From JAWKIJ01 sp041394325 (lineage in GTDB: Bacteria; Actinomycetota; Acidimicrobiia; Acidimicrobiales; Microtrichaceae): DNA of 64,000 nucleotides. Under the pieces are notes generated by a model that had not been told where the DNA came from, made no database searches, and saw only the letters and a program-made list of their open reading frames with translations. Each line of letters opens with the position of its first letter. The stretch's first letter is position 1. Below, one piece after another: positions 63,079 to 64,000 of this stretch. A program made the translations under genes and the position numbers. The DNA is taken from the NCBI GenBank assembly GCA_041394325.1, contig JAWKIJ010000001.1:1488001-1552000 (forward strand). Direction: 5' to 3'.

Positions 63079-63762
63079 ATGGGCAGCATCGTGGAGTTTC
63101 CGAGCAACGGGTCGAGTGGGACGGGCTACTTCGCCCCGGCCGAAGGCGGTGGTCCCGGCGTCGTCGTCGTCCAGGAGTGGTGGGGCATCGTCGCTCACAT
63201 CCGTGATGTGGTCGACCGCTTCGCCGCGGCCGGGTTCAGTGCGATCGCCCCGGACCTGTTCGGCGGGGAGACGACCCGAGAACCCGACGAGGCCGCCAAG
63301 CTGATGATGGCGCTCAACGTGGACCGTGCCGTAGCCGAGATGTCCGGTGCGGTCGACTTCCTCCTCGCGGACCAACACGTCAGTTCGAAGACCGTGGGGA
63401 TCACGGGCTACTGCATGGGTGGCGGCCTCGCCCTGGTGGCCGCGTGCCGGCTCCCCGAGAAGATCTCGGCCTGCGCGCCCTTCTACGGGCTGATCCCCTG
63501 GGAGAGTGCCGAGCCCGACTGGTCTACCCTCCGGGCCAGGGTCAGTGGTCACTACGCGGAGCGCGACGAGTGGTTCGGCCCCGAGGCGGTAGCGGCCCTG
63601 TCCGAGAAGCTCGAAGCGGCGGGCAAGGACGCCACCTTCACGATCCACCCGGGCACCGACCACGCGTTCTTCAACGACACCCGGCCCGAGGTCTACGACG
63701 CTCGGGAGGCGGCCAAGGCCTGGGAGGACACCCTGACGTTCCTGCGCGACACGATCGTCTGA
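63079..63762 (+). CDS. Dienelactone hydrolase family protein
   Basis: A 227-residue alpha/beta hydrolase. VVVVQEWWGIVAHIRDVVDR holds the active-site Glu, GITGYCMGGGLALVAACRLP holds the Cys nucleophile (residue about 117), and TIHPGTDHAFFNDTRP holds the catalytic His. This Cys-Asp-His triad is the hallmark of dienelactone hydrolase, which opens lactone rings in aromatic degradation, though many homologues act on other esters. No other aromatic-degradation genes are nearby. Confidence 0.87.
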   Translation: MGSIVEFPSNGSSGTGYFAPAEGGGPGVVVVQEWWGIVAHIRDVVDRFAAAGFSAIAPDLFGGETTREPDEAAKLMMALNVDRAVAEMSGAVDFLLADQHVSSKTVGITGYCMGGGLALVAACRLPEKISACAPFYGLIPWESAEPDWSTLRARVSGHYAERDEWFGPEAVAALSEKLEAAGKDATFTIHPGTDHAFFNDTRPEVYDAREAAKAWEDTLTFLRDTIV

Positions 63763-63829
63763 TCGGGTCCCGCCGAGCCGTCCCCACCGCGCCGGAACCT
63801 CCACTCCCGCTGCTCCCGCCGAACCTCCG

Positions 63830-64000
63830 ATGGAACCCGCCCCCGACGCCGCGCCACTCGCCCGCCGCTACGTCGAGCTCGGTCTCCGACTCGGTCGTCT
63901 GCACACCGACATCGTGGACGCCTACCACGGTCCACTCGCGTGGCGCGAGGCCATCGAGGCGGCACCCGCTTCCTCGGCGGGTGCGCTCGTCGACGAGGCC
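63830..64000 (+). CDS. Partial gene at window edge, unknown
   Basis: The first 57 codons of a rightward gene cut by the window end, from ATG 63830: MEPAPDAAPLARRYVELGLR and then LHTDIVDAYHGPLAWREAIE. It is a helical, Ala/Arg-rich N-terminus. No domain can be named. The segment between 63763 and 63829 holds no other gene. Confidence 0.5.
   Translation, partial: MEPAPDAAPLARRYVELGLRLGRLHTDIVDAYHGPLAWREAIEAAPASSAGALVDEA

Overview
The window is a high-G+C bacterial chromosome segment (64 kb) with dense, mostly intact genes and frequent GTG starts. Family content suggests an actinomycete, possibly of the Acidimicrobiia: RsbW/STAS switch proteins, deazaflavin- and F420-type flavoproteins, a DUF222-HNH (13E12-type) protein, a PhoD-type Tat lipoprotein and many SDRs. 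That placement is inference; no 16S gene or taxonomic marker is present. One tRNA gene (Leu, anticodon UAA) was found.

Layout. 0-4 kb: N-terminus of an HrpA-type helicase, rmuC, and a cation P-type ATPase with two frame breaks. 4.3-8 kb: a 2OG-Fe(II) oxygenase, two RsbW-like ATPases, a STAS protein and an alpha/beta hydrolase. 8.1-15 kb: a tightly packed DNA-end-processing operon, HerA-like ATPase / SbcD / SbcC / NurA-like. 15-18.3 kb: a zinc-uptake operon znuA-znuC-znuB-zur read leftward behind a 21-bp palindrome that looks like a Zur operator. 18.3-25 kb: a desaturase, a methyltransferase, small membrane proteins and a two-gene ABC importer without a binding protein. 25-32 kb: a patchier accessory stretch with a beta-helix lipoprotein, DUF222-HNH, a frame-broken GH38 glycosidase, a beta-propeller gene remnant and a small secreted protein.

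32.5-41.4 kb: the most unusual region. It is a leftward five-gene cassette in which every junction is a 4-bp GTGA or ATGA overlap: a beta-helix protein, an unrecognised protein, a TraG/HerA-like protein without a visible P-loop, a large HerA/VirD4-type ATPase, and an acidic protein with a 93-bp internal duplication. I do not recognise it as a described system.

41.7-48 kb: an AhpD-like/AraC divergent pair, tRNA-Leu, a phosphotransferase, and an SDR/alcohol dehydrogenase pair. 48-55.6 kb: a surface-glycan locus (GT39-like, GT2, polysaccharide deacetylase and FAD oxidoreductase leftward; WbpD-like acetyltransferase, UDP-GlcNAc 2-epimerase and Gfo/Idh dehydrogenase beside them). 55.7-64 kb: PhoD phosphatase, CbiX-like chelatase, TrmH-type methyltransferase, VOC, SDR, a degenerate beta-lactamase-like lipoprotein, PPOX and dienelactone hydrolase genes.

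Nine genes carry in total at least 16 frame breaks while the motifs on both sides stay intact. The simplest explanation is residual single-base indel errors in the assembly, so these genes are reported as single CDSs spanning the breaks. Coordinates of GTG starts were chosen from overlaps, Shine-Dalgarno-like sequences or family length and are stated where uncertain.
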